Source: Paraburkholderia sp. PREW-6R
GTDB taxonomy: Bacteria > Pseudomonadota > Gammaproteobacteria > Burkholderiales > Burkholderiaceae
Assembly (NCBI RefSeq): GCF_039621805.1
Contig: NZ_CP155075.1
Location: 186,001 to 250,000, forward strand
Reading direction: 5' to 3'
Length of the DNA stretch: 64,000 bases
The notes beneath the pieces are model-generated. The model worked only from the letters and a program-made list of their open reading frames with translations. It ran no database searches and was not told the origin of the DNA. This document shows, in pieces, positions 1 through 8,419 of the stretch. The translations under genes and the position numbers were made by a program. The first letter of the stretch is position 1; the number at the start of each line of letters is the position of its first letter.

Positions 1-428
1 TGAGCGCATGTGATGCAGTCGAGGACCGGATTCACGGCCTTGACGCTGGCGCCGACGATTACCTGATCAAGCCATTCGACCTCGACGAACTCGCGGCGCG
101 CGTGCGCGCACTATCGCGGCGGCGCACCGGCCAGAAGCAACCCGTCTATTCGCACGGCGAACTCACGCTCGATCCCGCCGCGCATGAAGTCACCCAGGCC
201 GGCAAAGTGCTGCCGCTCTTACCGCGCGAGTTCGCTTTGCTGCAGGCGTTGATAGAAGAGCCCACGCGGGTGTTCACGCGGCCGGAACTGGAAGAGAAGC
301 TATATGGCTGGGGCGAGGAGGTGGGCAGTAACGCGATCGAAGTGCATGTGCACAGCTTGCGGCGCAAGATCGGCGCGCAGCAGGTGGTGACCGTGCGCGG
401 CGTCGGTTACCGTCTGAAGCGGTGCTGA
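1..428 (+). CDS. OmpR/PhoB-family response regulator (C-terminal part, truncated by window edge)
   Basis: The reading frame is open from base 3 and its start lies outside the window. The visible part begins at the end of a receiver domain, with the motif LDAGADDYLIKPF, whose Lys is the conserved receiver lysine. It continues into a winged-helix DNA-binding domain containing LPREFALLQALIEEP and the recognition-helix region SNAIEVHVHSLRRKIG. It ends with the typical VRGVGYRLKRC tail. The wording is closest to the QseB/PmrA/TctD subgroup of two-component regulators, which activate or repress promoters after phosphorylation by a sensor kinase. No kinase gene follows downstream; the next gene is on the opposite strand, so any partner kinase lies upstream or elsewhere. 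The family is certain, the regulon unknown. Confidence 0.93.
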   Translation, partial: SACDAVEDRIHGLDAGADDYLIKPFDLDELAARVRALSRRRTGQKQPVYSHGELTLDPAAHEVTQAGKVLPLLPREFALLQALIEEPTRVFTRPELEEKLYGWGEEVGSNAIEVHVHSLRRKIGAQQVVTVRGVGYRLKRC

Positions 429-443
429 CGACGCGGAGTCGTC
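427..443 (+). terminator. Possible weak hairpin at the end of the response regulator gene
   Basis: A 6-bp perfect inverted repeat (GACGAC, 5-nt loop, GTCGTC) overlaps the stop codon and is followed by GCTTTCT. The T-run is poor, so this is only a candidate terminator. Confidence 0.25.
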
Positions 444-638
444 GCTTTCTCGTGCGTGCTTATGGTTAGTCCGCACGATACGTCGGCGCGATCCGGGCGG
501 AGCCGTCGACAATCCTGGAGGCATCGGCGGGTTGCGCGAGGACGCGAACGCGCCTCCACCGTCAGCGGACCCTGGCTGGAAGTTGCCATGCCACTACCGC
601 TCGCTAACGAGCGAAACCGTCGGGCAAGAAGCGCCTTC

Positions 639-1433
639 CTACGACCAGCCACACGTGACCATCACGTCCTCGGACGTAATCATGCGGCTATCGTCGGCCG
701 CGAGGAAAAGCGCCATGCGCGCGATATCGCCGGGCTCCATTTCCTCGTCGATGCATTGGCCGCGTCGTATCTCTTCGCGGCCTTCGTCGGTGAGCCACAG
801 GCTGCGCTGTTTCTCGGTCAGCACCCAGCCCGGCACGAGTGTGTTCACGCGGATCCCATACGCGCCGAGGTCCTTGGCGAGCCCACGCGTCAGACCCTGT
901 ACTGCCGCCTTGCTCATGGCGTAGACCGGGAACTGGCTGCTCTTGAGCATCCAGCAATGCGAGCCGAGATTGATGATCGAGCCCGCGCGTGCGGCCTTCA
1001 TATCGTCGGCCACGGCCTGCGCTGCGAACAAGTGATGCCGCACGTTGACTGCCACGCCCGCATCGAATGACTGGGGCGTCACGTCGGCGAGCGCGTGGCG
1101 GCGATCGTTCGCCGCATTGTTCACGAGTACCTCGATCGGTCCGAATGCCGCTCGCACCTGGGCGATGGCCGCGTGTAACGCGGGAATGTCGGTGACGTCG
1201 CAGGCGACGAAGAGCGGCTGGTGACGCGCGTTGCCGAGCGCTTTGACAAGCGCTGTGCCCGCGTTCGTGTCGATGTCGAGAAAGCCCACCCGTGCGCCTT
1301 GCGCAACGAAGTGCTCGACGAACGAAGCGCCAATGCCACTCGCGCCGCCCGTAATGAGCACGACACGGTCAACCAGACTGGGATAGCTCGCGTAACGCGC
1401 CTGTCCCGAAGATTTTTCGCTAGAGGTTGCCAT
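639..1433 (-). CDS. SDR-family NAD(P)-dependent oxidoreductase, aldose-1-dehydrogenase-like
   Basis: This 264-residue protein has the classical short-chain dehydrogenase layout. It has a Rossmann nucleotide-binding motif TGGASGIG near residue 30, NNAAND near residue 107, a catalytic Ser in the NLGSHCW stretch, and the YAMSK Tyr/Lys pair. The overall wording (YPSL start, LVNNAANDRRHALADVT, the VPGWVLTEKQ region, C-terminal CGWS) resembles D-xylose/L-arabinose 1-dehydrogenases of the Caulobacter XylB type, which oxidise aldoses to lactones. That substrate assignment is inference by resemblance. The ATG is preceded by GGGA at a suitable distance. No sugar-acid dehydratase or transporter sits next to it except a decayed MFS remnant just upstream. 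Confidence 0.88.
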   Translation of the reverse strand: MATSSEKSSGQARYASYPSLVDRVVLITGGASGIGASFVEHFVAQGARVGFLDIDTNAGTALVKALGNARHQPLFVACDVTDIPALHAAIAQVRAAFGPIEVLVNNAANDRRHALADVTPQSFDAGVAVNVRHHLFAAQAVADDMKAARAGSIINLGSHCWMLKSSQFPVYAMSKAAVQGLTRGLAKDLGAYGIRVNTLVPGWVLTEKQRSLWLTDEGREEIRRGQCIDEEMEPGDIARMALFLAADDSRMITSEDVMVTCGWS

Positions 1434-1671
1434 TCACATCCCGTATTGATTGAGCGCTGCGACGGCGAAACCGATTGTGCGCCGTGGAAGTCTTCCTGCG
1501 AGCCAGGCAGGTCTGGCCTCGTGGCGCGCTATGGTCCGGCGCCTTGATGACGCATTGTCTACGAGAAACTGGCGATCCGCAAAGACGTTCTCGTCCTCTC
1601 GCGTTCTCAGGCATGGTCGGGGGGTATCGGCGGTCTACGACGGCCTGCGTCTGCGTCTGCGGCATCGCGTC

Positions 1672-1974
1672 GAGCCAGGCGTCGGCGTATGGCGTGCAAT
1701 CGACGTGGTTTGCGGAACGGTTCGGTACGCGGGTGCGCAATACGGGAGCAGCGCTGCCGTATCAGATCGCCGGCATCATCACGCCGGGATCGACGCCGTC
1801 GATCGTCACCTATCGGTTCGCCGCCTACTGTTCGCCACCTACGGCCACCCGCTACACATCTCGATCCAAATCGCCGCGACCGCTTTATTGAGCCTCGTGT
1901 GCGCGTGTTTCCTCGCTGAGCCTTTCAGGCGGGATCTGTCAGCGGAGCAGCAAGACGAGAAAGCCGAGCACTAA
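1672..1974 (+). pseudogene. Frameshifted C-terminal remnant of an MFS (metabolite:H+ symporter type) transporter
   Basis: Translation in one frame gives YGVQSTWFAERFGTRVRN followed by TGAALPYQIAGIITPG, the conserved late-membrane region of MHS-subfamily transporters. That frame then becomes meaningless near base 1825. The neighbouring +frame takes over with LLFATYGHPLHISIQIAATA and LLSLVCACFLAEPF up to a TAA at 1972-1974. I see no N-terminal transporter sequence upstream; bases 1434-1671 hold nothing I recognise. This is therefore a broken tail with at least one frameshift. It lies beside the sugar-type SDR gene, so it may be the relic of that gene's uptake system. Confidence 0.75.
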
Positions 1975-2134
1975 ATACGTGTGCATCCGCTTGCCCAGCG
2001 CATCCCTGCCGCGCCGACCGGCGACATGGCACATCCCGAACCCTTTAGAACCGCGACATTTTGCCGTTAGAGCTTCTATTGCGGCGGCTCTTTTTGCCAG
2101 GCCGTCGCTTCACTTCCGAATGGGAATGTCAGGA

Positions 2135-3889
2135 ATGAAGTCGAAGTTTACAATGAGCCGAAAACTGTGGATGACAGTCGGCTTCGTGTGGGTGGCGCTC
2201 GGCGTGCTTGCCAGCTTGAACGCCTTCTCGGAGCGCCGCGACATGCTCGACGCTCGCCAGCAGTCGCTCGCGGAACAGGTACAGGCTGCCATTAGCGTTG
2301 CAGCGCACTTTCAGCAGCGGGTAGCGGCGGGAAAGCTGACCAGTGAAGAAGGTGAACGCGAGGCGATCGCTGCACTGAGAGATTTCAGGTACGGTACAAG
2401 CGGCTACATGTCGGTGACCAATTCCAACGCTGTACAGTTGTTGCTGCCGACCAAACCCTCGCTTGAAAACACGGATGTCAGTGGCCTGACGGACGTCGAT
2501 GGAAACCGCATCGTGGTGAACATCGTGAAGTCCGACACGGATGGCACGCATGTGTCGTACTACAAGTGGCCCAAGCCCGGCGCGAGTACCCCGGTGCGAA
2601 AAATGACCGTTTCCGGGGTGCTGCCTGGCTGGGAGTGGCACGTCTATACCGGCGCGTACCTGGACGATATCGACGACGCATTCCGCGCGAAGCTGGCGCG
2701 CTCGCTCGGCGCCGTGGTCGTTGTTGGACTCTTGCTTAGCGGGTTGATGGCCTTCGTCATCCGTCTGGTGCTTCGCGACCTCGGCGGAGAGCCCGAATAT
2801 GCGAAAGAAGTCTGCAAACGCATTGCAGCGGGTGATCTCCGCACGCCAGCGAATGTTCGCAGTAACGACCATTCGAGCTTGCTGTTTGCGCTCAGCACCA
2901 TGCGGGAAAATCTCGCAGCTACCGTCGGTCACATCAAGCGCTCGGCCGAATCGATCACAACGGCCACCGCCGAAATTGCGGCGGGCAACATTGACCTCTC
3001 AGCGCGTACCGAGGAACAGGCGGCCTCGCTGGAGGAGACCGCGTCCAGCATGACAGAGCTGACCCAGACAGTCCGCCAGAATGCCGACAACGCGCGTCAG
3101 GCGAATGAGCTAGCCGAACGCGCCAGCCATGTCGCGGGCAAAGGACGGGATGCAGTGCAAGGAATGGTCGCGACCATTGGCGATATCAGCGACAGCTCGG
3201 CGAAGATCTCGGAGATCACCACCCTGATCGAAGGCATTGCGTTTCAGACCAATATTCTGGCGCTTAACGCGGCCGTCGAGGCCGCACGAGCGGGCGATCA
3301 AGGGCGAGGCTTTGCGGTTGTGGCAGGTGAGGTGCGCACGCTGGCGCAGCGATCCTCGTCTGCTGCGAAAGAGATCAAGGCGCTCATCGAAGAGTCGGTC
3401 GCGAAGGTTGCCGACGGCTCGCAGCGCGCCCGCGAAGTGGGCGTCAGGATGGACGAGGTGGATCGGTCCATCAAGGAAGTCTCCAGCATCGTCAGCGGGA
3501 TCGCTGCTGCGTCCGAAGAGCAGAGCACGGGTATTGAACAGGTGAACCGTGCGGTCGTCCAGATGGACGAGGTCACGCAACAGAATGCCGCTCTCGTGGA
3601 AGAGGCGGCCGCTGCTGCGCAGTCACTTGAAGAACAGGCCGTTGGATTGAGGTCGGCCGTTTCAACGTTCTCGGTCGAAAGCGAGTCGCCGGCCGTCCCT
3701 TCCGTGAAGAAACCGACGGTGACCACACGGACGACACCGGCTGTCTCGAAGCCGATGAAGCTTGCGGAAAAGGGTACGCCAGCCGCACTTTCCAGGTTCA
3801 GTACGGCTACTGAACGAAAGGTTACCGAAGAACCTCGACTGGCAGTGACTGACGCGATGAGCAGCGCCGGCGACTGGGAGAAGTTCTAG
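2135..3889 (+). CDS. Methyl-accepting chemotaxis protein with a periplasmic sCache domain
   Basis: This is a chemoreceptor of 584 residues from the ATG at 2135. The frame is open further upstream, but the first convincing membrane segment (about residues 11-29) follows this ATG, and GGGA lies about 9 nt before it. Order of parts: TM1; a single-Cache ligand domain (about 35-188) with GYMSVTNSN and PGWEWHVYTGAYLDD; TM2 (about 190-212); HAMP; and a long cytoplasmic coiled coil. The signalling tip reads EGIAFQTNILALNAAVEAAR (about residues 366-385), where CheA and CheW dock. It ends in GDWEKF, resembling the C-terminal xWxxF pentapeptide that tethers CheR and CheB in other receptors. sCache domains commonly bind small organic acids or amines; the ligand here is unknown. 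It is monocistronic. Confidence 0.97.
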   Translation: MKSKFTMSRKLWMTVGFVWVALGVLASLNAFSERRDMLDARQQSLAEQVQAAISVAAHFQQRVAAGKLTSEEGEREAIAALRDFRYGTSGYMSVTNSNAVQLLLPTKPSLENTDVSGLTDVDGNRIVVNIVKSDTDGTHVSYYKWPKPGASTPVRKMTVSGVLPGWEWHVYTGAYLDDIDDAFRAKLARSLGAVVVVGLLLSGLMAFVIRLVLRDLGGEPEYAKEVCKRIAAGDLRTPANVRSNDHSSLLFALSTMRENLAATVGHIKRSAESITTATAEIAAGNIDLSARTEEQAASLEETASSMTELTQTVRQNADNARQANELAERASHVAGKGRDAVQGMVATIGDISDSSAKISEITTLIEGIAFQTNILALNAAVEAARAGDQGRGFAVVAGEVRTLAQRSSSAAKEIKALIEESVAKVADGSQRAREVGVRMDEVDRSIKEVSSIVSGIAAASEEQSTGIEQVNRAVVQMDEVTQQNAALVEEAAAAAQSLEEQAVGLRSAVSTFSVESESPAVPSVKKPTVTTRTTPAVSKPMKLAEKGTPAALSRFSTATERKVTEEPRLAVTDAMSSAGDWEKF

Positions 3890-4201
3890 GAGGCGGTTAA
3901 AAATGCGGCGCAACTTGCCCGCAAGTGAGGATCGGCTTCGACCCGGCCGATTTAAAGCCGATCCCACACCACAACTGCGCAAACATGACGCCAGCGGCGG
4001 CACGGGCGGCGTCGGTCGCCTTGTGCCGGCCGCCGGGCTGCGCGGTTGCTATACATTCCCCGAATCCATACTTAGCGCTGCACGCGGCGTTCGATCCGCG
4101 TGCCCTCGCTCGCGATAAGACCCGCGCTGGCACGCTGGCGGTAGCAGCCAGCTATGAGGTGGGTGGCCGCATCGCGAGCGATCAGGCGCCGCCTGGGCGT
4201 G
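3890..4201. other. Convergent intergenic region with inverted repeats, no gene recognised
   Basis: This 312-base stretch lies between two converging genes. It holds a 6-bp inverted repeat with a 2-nt loop at 3913-3926, a perfect 10-bp inverted repeat at 3929-3964 (ggatcggctt ... aagccgatcc, 16-nt loop), and a 13-nt near-perfect palindrome at 4183-4195. None is followed by a proper T-run. The short open frames here resemble no protein I know. Confidence 0.5.
3929..3964. terminator. Candidate bidirectional hairpin between converging genes
   Basis: Two perfect 10-bp arms (3929-3938 and 3955-3964) flank a 16-nt loop, about 40 bp after the chemoreceptor stop. No oligo-T tract follows, so an intrinsic terminator is uncertain. 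Confidence 0.3.
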
Positions 4202-4894
4202 CTACGCGTTGCCGGCCAGCGCTGGATGCGCAAGCAGACGGGCAGCAGCGGGAGCGGAGGATGCAGGGTTCTGACCGGTGATCAACAGGCCGTCCACGAC
4301 AACGTAGGGCGCCCAGTCTTCACCTTTTGAGTAAATGCCACCGTTCGCCTTCAGCATGTCTTCGACGAGGAACGGCACGACATCGGTCAGTCCGACTGCT
4401 TCTTCTTCCGAATTCGCAAACCCGGTCACTTTCTTGCCCTCCACGAGGGGCCGGCCTTTCGCGTCGACTGTGTTTCGCAGCACGCCGGGGGCATGGCACA
4501 CGAGCGCCGTGGGCTTGCCCGCGGCGATGAACGACTGGATCAACTGGATCGACGTCGGGTCGACGGCCAGGTCCCATAGCGGACCGTGGCCGCCGGGGTA
4601 GAAAACGGCGTCGAAGTCGTCAGCCGACACGCTGTCGAGGCGCACAGTGCTTGCCAGTTCGGCCACCGCCTGCGCATCCTTCTCGAAGCGGCGGGTAAGG
4701 TCGGTCTGGTTTGCCGGCTCATTGCTCTTGGGATCGAGCGGCGGCTGGCCACCCTTCGGCGACGCCAGAACAATGTTTGCGCCTGCGTCCTTGAACGCAT
4801 AGTAGGGCGCGGCAAGCTCTTCCAGCCAGAAGCCGGTTTTGCGGCCAGTGTTGCCGAGTTGGTCATGCGAGGTGAGAACCATCAGTACGTTCAT
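4202..4894 (-). CDS. DJ-1/PfpI superfamily protein (Hsp31/glyoxalase III-like, class I glutamine amidotransferase fold)
   Basis: This is a 230-residue protein from the ATG at 4894, with GGAG 5-6 nt upstream; an in-frame TTG further out is less likely. It shows the DJ-1/PfpI hallmarks: TGFWLEE with an acidic residue, FYPGGHGPLWDL near residue 95, and the nucleophile elbow ALVCHAPG with Cys near residue 131, followed by the FANSEEEAVGL cap region. Family members in this size class act as cofactor-independent glyoxalases on methylglyoxal or as deglycase/chaperones. It is divergently transcribed from a NemR-like repressor and shares a promoter region containing two candidate operators. That strongly suggests induction by reactive electrophiles. 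The exact activity is inferred. Confidence 0.9.
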   Translation of the reverse strand: MNVLMVLTSHDQLGNTGRKTGFWLEELAAPYYAFKDAGANIVLASPKGGQPPLDPKSNEPANQTDLTRRFEKDAQAVAELASTVRLDSVSADDFDAVFYPGGHGPLWDLAVDPTSIQLIQSFIAAGKPTALVCHAPGVLRNTVDAKGRPLVEGKKVTGFANSEEEAVGLTDVVPFLVEDMLKANGGIYSKGEDWAPYVVVDGLLITGQNPASSAPAAARLLAHPALAGNA

Positions 4895-4972
4895 CACTTT
4901 CTCCAAAGAATGGTGGGACGCGGGAAATCCGATGCGACGGTATCGAGCCGGTCTTCTACGAAAACATGCTGT

Positions 4973-4989
4973 GTAGACCGGTCGGCTAC
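4973..4989. promoter_or_regulatory. Candidate NemR-type operator, imperfect copy
   Basis: The sequence gtagaccggtcggctac is an imperfect palindrome with half-sites GTAGAC and GGCTAC around a 5-nt centre. It shares the spacing of the perfect copy at 5165-5181 and lies about 80 bp upstream of the DJ-1/PfpI start codon. Confidence 0.55.
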
Positions 4990-5164
4990 TTCACGTTTCA
5001 CGGATCACATTTGCCGGAAGCGTAAGTCAATGTCGCTTCAGTGATCCTAGCTTATCCGCACGCTAAGGGCTCAGAAAGGCGTCTTGTGATCCTATGACTG
5101 CCAGTCACAGGCGATACCTCGGGGCGACGCAGGCAAGTTCCTGTAGTAATCGATTTATTACATG

Positions 5165-5181
5165 GTAGACGATCGGTCTAC
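5165..5181. promoter_or_regulatory. Candidate NemR-type operator, perfect palindrome
   Basis: The sequence gtagacgatcggtctac is a perfect GTAGAC-N5-GTCTAC palindrome about 72 bp before the TetR start codon. It closely resembles the E. coli NemR box as I remember it (TAGACC-N4-GGTCTA), one base shorter in the centre. Confidence 0.65.
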
Positions 5182-5253
5182 GAGAAAGTACAGTGACGCA
5201 AGCGCCGAGTCTGCTCGCCGCCGCCGCGAGTCAGGGCTGCTGGAGGAACGAGA

Positions 5254-5871
5254 ATGGGAAAGACAACAGTAGTACGCGATACGCGATCAGACATTCTTGC
5301 AATGGGGCAGCAATGTATGAGTCGCCGAGGTTTTTCCGCAGTGGGAATCATGGAGATCCTGAAGGGAGCAGGCGTTCCCAAAGGATCGTTTTATTATTTC
5401 TTCTCCTCCAAGGATGCGTTCGGCGAAGCATTGCTGTCCGAGTATTTCCGGGCTTATCACGAGGATATGGATGTTCTGTTCTCGAAGCACGGGCTTTCAA
5501 TGGCGGAAAAGCTCATGGTTTACTGGGCAGGCTGGCGCGAGCACCAGCTCGCATTCGATTTTCAGGGACGTTGTCTCGCCGTCAAGCTTGGCGCCGAAGT
5601 GTCCGACTTGTCCGAGCCGATGCGTGAAGCGCTGGAGCGGGGTACGTCCGGAGTGATCGCGCGGTTGTCGGTCGCGATCGAGCACGGCGTGGCAGAGGGG
5701 TCCGTTCTAACGGCGAGGCCATTCCGGCAGGTTGCGGAGTCGCTCTACTCGCTGTGGTTGGGCGCGAGCGTGATGGCAAAGATAGAGCGCTCGGGTCGAC
5801 CGTTCGACACCGCGCTCGCTACGACTCGCGAAATGCTGGGAATTGTGATCGGCAGTGCTTTGGCGGCGTGA
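5254..5871 (+). CDS. TetR/AcrR-family repressor, NemR-like electrophile sensor
   Basis: This 205-residue protein has an N-terminal helix-turn-helix (about residues 10-58, with MEILKGAGVPKGSFYYFFSS) and an all-helical ligand domain. The second half closely follows E. coli NemR: GRCLAVKLGAEVSDLSEPMR, then GVIARLS, then LWLGASVMAKIERSGRP. Cys107 and Lys176 fall where NemR has Cys106 and Lys175, the pair reported to form the reversible redox switch that senses hypochlorite, quinones and methylglyoxal. The gene is divergent from a DJ-1/PfpI-type glyoxalase, and a NemA-type reductase lies about 2.5 kb downstream. Self-repression through the palindrome at 5165-5181 is likely. The start codon follows a GGAACGAGA stretch. 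Confidence 0.92.
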   Translation: MGKTTVVRDTRSDILAMGQQCMSRRGFSAVGIMEILKGAGVPKGSFYYFFSSKDAFGEALLSEYFRAYHEDMDVLFSKHGLSMAEKLMVYWAGWREHQLAFDFQGRCLAVKLGAEVSDLSEPMREALERGTSGVIARLSVAIEHGVAEGSVLTARPFRQVAESLYSLWLGASVMAKIERSGRPFDTALATTREMLGIVIGSALAA

Positions 5872-6015
5872 AGCGTTGTTCGCTCCTCGCGGGGTTCTCG
5901 ATGCGCGAGCCGAAGCAGGTGAACCGCTGTGTACCCATGCCGGTTCACGGCTTCGCGAGCGGGCGAAAACGCCTATTGTCGGCAGCAGACAACCCTCTTA
6001 TTAGCTGATTTGAAC

Positions 6016-6858
6016 ATGTCCAGACGACCCTCTCCTGAACAACGACGCGAACTCGGCAACTTTCTGTCCAGCCGCCGCGCTCGCCTGCAGCCCGCCGATT
6101 TCGGTCTACCCGAAGGCGCCCGCCGCACGTCGGGTCTGCGGCGTGAAGAAGTCGCCGTGCTCGCCGGGGTCAGCGTGAGCTGGTACACATGGCTCGAGCA
6201 GGGTCGCGACATCCAGCCATCCGCCGACGCGCTGCGCAGATTGTCGGCCGTGTTCAAGCTCGATGCCGTCGAATCCGCGCACCTGTTCGCGCTGTCGGCG
6301 CGCGAGCATTCGCAGGTCGCGACCGGAAGCGGCGTCAGCGAAGGACTCGAACTACTCGTGCAGTCGATCAACGTCCCGGCCTACGTACGCAATACGCGTC
6401 TCGACATCCTTGTGTGGAACGACGCGATCGCCGATCTTTTCGTCGACTATGGATCGCTCGAGCCGCACGAGCGCAATACATTGCGTTTGCTATTCCTTTA
6501 CAAGCCCTACCGTACGCTGATTCTCGACTGGGAACAGATGACACGAGGCATGATCTCGGCGTTTCGCGCGGCGCGCGCCCAGGCACCGGACAAAGCTCCG
6601 TTCGACAGCCTCGTCAGCGAGCTGACCGGGCTCAGTGCGGAATTCCGCGACTGGTGGCAGGACACTGACGTAAAAGGCTTCGATGAGGGCGACAAACGGC
6701 TTCGTCATCCTTCAGGCGGTTACGTCGAATTCACGTACGTCGCGCTGACGCCGGCGGGCAGGCCGGATCTGTCGCTCGTCACCTATCTCCCGCGACTGAC
6801 GGCCGGCGACTCAGGCGGAACAGACATCGCAGGCAGTGTCGGCAGTGACTGCCACTAA
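6016..6858 (+). CDS. XRE-family regulator with an MmyB-type ligand-binding domain
   Basis: This is a 280-residue protein from the ATG at 6016 (MSRRPSPEQRRELGNFLSSR). The frame is open upstream but without family sequence. The N-terminal XRE helix-turn-helix (about residues 10-85) shows GLRREEVAVLAGVSVSWYTW and LEQGRDIQPSADALRRL, diagnostic of this subfamily. The C-terminal part (about 110-270), with VWNDAIADLFVDYG and DWWQDTDVKGF, matches the MmyB-like PAS-fold ligand domain that binds small hydrophobic molecules in relatives. It points toward the Sad-type aldehyde dehydrogenase and OYE genes that follow on the same strand, which it may regulate. The ligand is unknown. Confidence 0.9.
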   Translation: MSRRPSPEQRRELGNFLSSRRARLQPADFGLPEGARRTSGLRREEVAVLAGVSVSWYTWLEQGRDIQPSADALRRLSAVFKLDAVESAHLFALSAREHSQVATGSGVSEGLELLVQSINVPAYVRNTRLDILVWNDAIADLFVDYGSLEPHERNTLRLLFLYKPYRTLILDWEQMTRGMISAFRAARAQAPDKAPFDSLVSELTGLSAEFRDWWQDTDVKGFDEGDKRLRHPSGGYVEFTYVALTPAGRPDLSLVTYLPRLTAGDSGGTDIAGSVGSDCH

Positions 6859-6954
6859 TAGGATGACAAGACGCCTTCCTGGGCCGGTTTGACGTGCTTA
6901 AAGTGACGCCAGTGCAGCAACTTTCCCATTGCTCTTCACGTCACCGAGGCAAAC

Positions 6955-8358
6955 ATGTCGAATCTCAGCACCCCCGTTACCAGCGGCGCAACTTCGCGTA
7001 ACCCCGCCACGGGCGAACTCATCGCCCACTACGCTTTTCAGACGGCCGACGAAATCGAGCGCATGCTCGACAGGAATGCCGCGGCCTTCCGCCTGTGGCG
7101 CGCCACGCCGATGCCGGAGCGCGTCGTGACGTACCGCCGACTCGCGACGGTTTTGAGGGACCGGTCGGAGGCGTTGGCCGCGCTGATTACGACCGAGATG
7201 GGCAAGACGCTCAGTGCCGCACGGGCCGAAGTCGAGAAGTGCGCGGCGGCTATCGACTGGATTGCAGCGAACGGCCCCGCGTTGCTGGCAGACGAAGCCG
7301 CGCCCGTCGACGGCGATGACGAAGTCTATGTCTCGTACCTGCCGATCGGCTCGGTCCTCGCCGTCATGCCGTGGAATTTTCCGCTATGGCAGGTCATTCG
7401 CGCCTCGGGCCCGATCATGCTGTCAGGCAATGGATTCATCCTCAAGCACGCGGCCAATGTCATGGGGTCGGCGTACGCGCTTCAGGACGCTTACGAAGCG
7501 GCCGGTTTTCCGGTCGGTCTGTTCGCCAATCTGAATGCGGATAACGACACCGTTGCGCACGTGATCGAAGATCCGCGTGTTGCCGCGATTACGTTGACCG
7601 GCAGCATGCGCGCGGGCTCGGCGGTCGCCTCGACGGCAGGCAAGGCGCTCAAGAAAACGCTGCTGGAACTGGGCGGCGCCGACGCCTTCATCGTGCTGGC
7701 TGACGCGAACGTGGACCTCGCTGTAAAGGCCGCAATCGAGGCGCGCTTCCAGAACGCGGGGCAAGTATGTCTTGCTGCGAAGCGATTCATCGTGGAGCGT
7801 CCGGTTGCGGACGAGTTCACCCGCAAGTTCGTCGAAGCCGCGCGCGAGGTGAGCGCCGGCGATCCTCTCGACCCGGCGAGCACGATCGGGCCGATGGCGC
7901 GTGCCGATCTGCGCGATGAACTGCACAGTCAGGTGGAGCGCACGATCGAAGCCGGTGCCACGCTGCTGCTCGGCGGCAACAAGGTTGCGGGCGCAGGCAA
8001 TTATTACGAACCGACCGTGCTCGCGGATGTGGTCCCGGGAATGGCCGCGTTCGACGAGGAGACCTTCGGCCCGGTCGCTGCGATCACCGTGGCCGACAAC
8101 GCGGAGCACGCCATCGAACTTGCCAATACGAGCGATTACGGACTGGGTGGCAGCCTGTGGACGAGCGATGTGGCCCGTGCTCAACGCATCGCCCGTCGGC
8201 TGGAAACGGGTGGCGTGTTTATCAACGGCTTCTCGGCCTCCAACCCGCGCATTCCTGTCGGTGGGGTCAAGAAGAGCGGATATGGTCGGGAACTGTCGCA
8301 CTTCGGTTTGCGGGAGTTCACCAACGCTCAGGCGGTTTGGGCGCGCACGGTCGACTGA
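6955..8358 (+). CDS. sad: NAD-dependent succinate-semialdehyde dehydrogenase, Sad/YneI type
   Basis: This 467-residue aldehyde dehydrogenase is strongly similar in wording to E. coli Sad (YneI). It has NPATGE near the N-terminus, AVMPWNFPLWQVIRASGPIM, the ELGGADAF glutamate loop, catalytic Cys272 in NAGQVCLAAKRF, and the Sad-specific GGVFINGFSASNPR. It also shares the C-terminal SGYGRELSHFGLREF. The family oxidises short semialdehydes, chiefly succinate semialdehyde, to the acids using NAD. The gene is about 60 bp upstream of the OYE gene and on the same strand, so co-transcription is plausible. Its placement after an electrophile-responsive regulator and beside a NemA-like reductase would also fit aldehyde detoxification. 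Confidence 0.9.
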   Translation: MSNLSTPVTSGATSRNPATGELIAHYAFQTADEIERMLDRNAAAFRLWRATPMPERVVTYRRLATVLRDRSEALAALITTEMGKTLSAARAEVEKCAAAIDWIAANGPALLADEAAPVDGDDEVYVSYLPIGSVLAVMPWNFPLWQVIRASGPIMLSGNGFILKHAANVMGSAYALQDAYEAAGFPVGLFANLNADNDTVAHVIEDPRVAAITLTGSMRAGSAVASTAGKALKKTLLELGGADAFIVLADANVDLAVKAAIEARFQNAGQVCLAAKRFIVERPVADEFTRKFVEAAREVSAGDPLDPASTIGPMARADLRDELHSQVERTIEAGATLLLGGNKVAGAGNYYEPTVLADVVPGMAAFDEETFGPVAAITVADNAEHAIELANTSDYGLGGSLWTSDVARAQRIARRLETGGVFINGFSASNPRIPVGGVKKSGYGRELSHFGLREFTNAQAVWARTVD

Positions 8359-8419
8359 TTCTCTTCACATCGAACCCGACACGCAAGACTTTTTAAACTT
8401 TCAATTAGTCATCCGAAAT

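Larger units (their letters stand above)
4895..5253. promoter_or_regulatory. Divergent promoter region of the glyoxalase and TetR/NemR-like genes
   Basis: This 359-base region is non-coding and divergent. It contains two related 17-bp palindromes (listed separately), one on the side of each gene. This is the arrangement expected for a repressor that controls itself and its neighbour. I could not place -35/-10 boxes with confidence. Confidence 0.6.
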
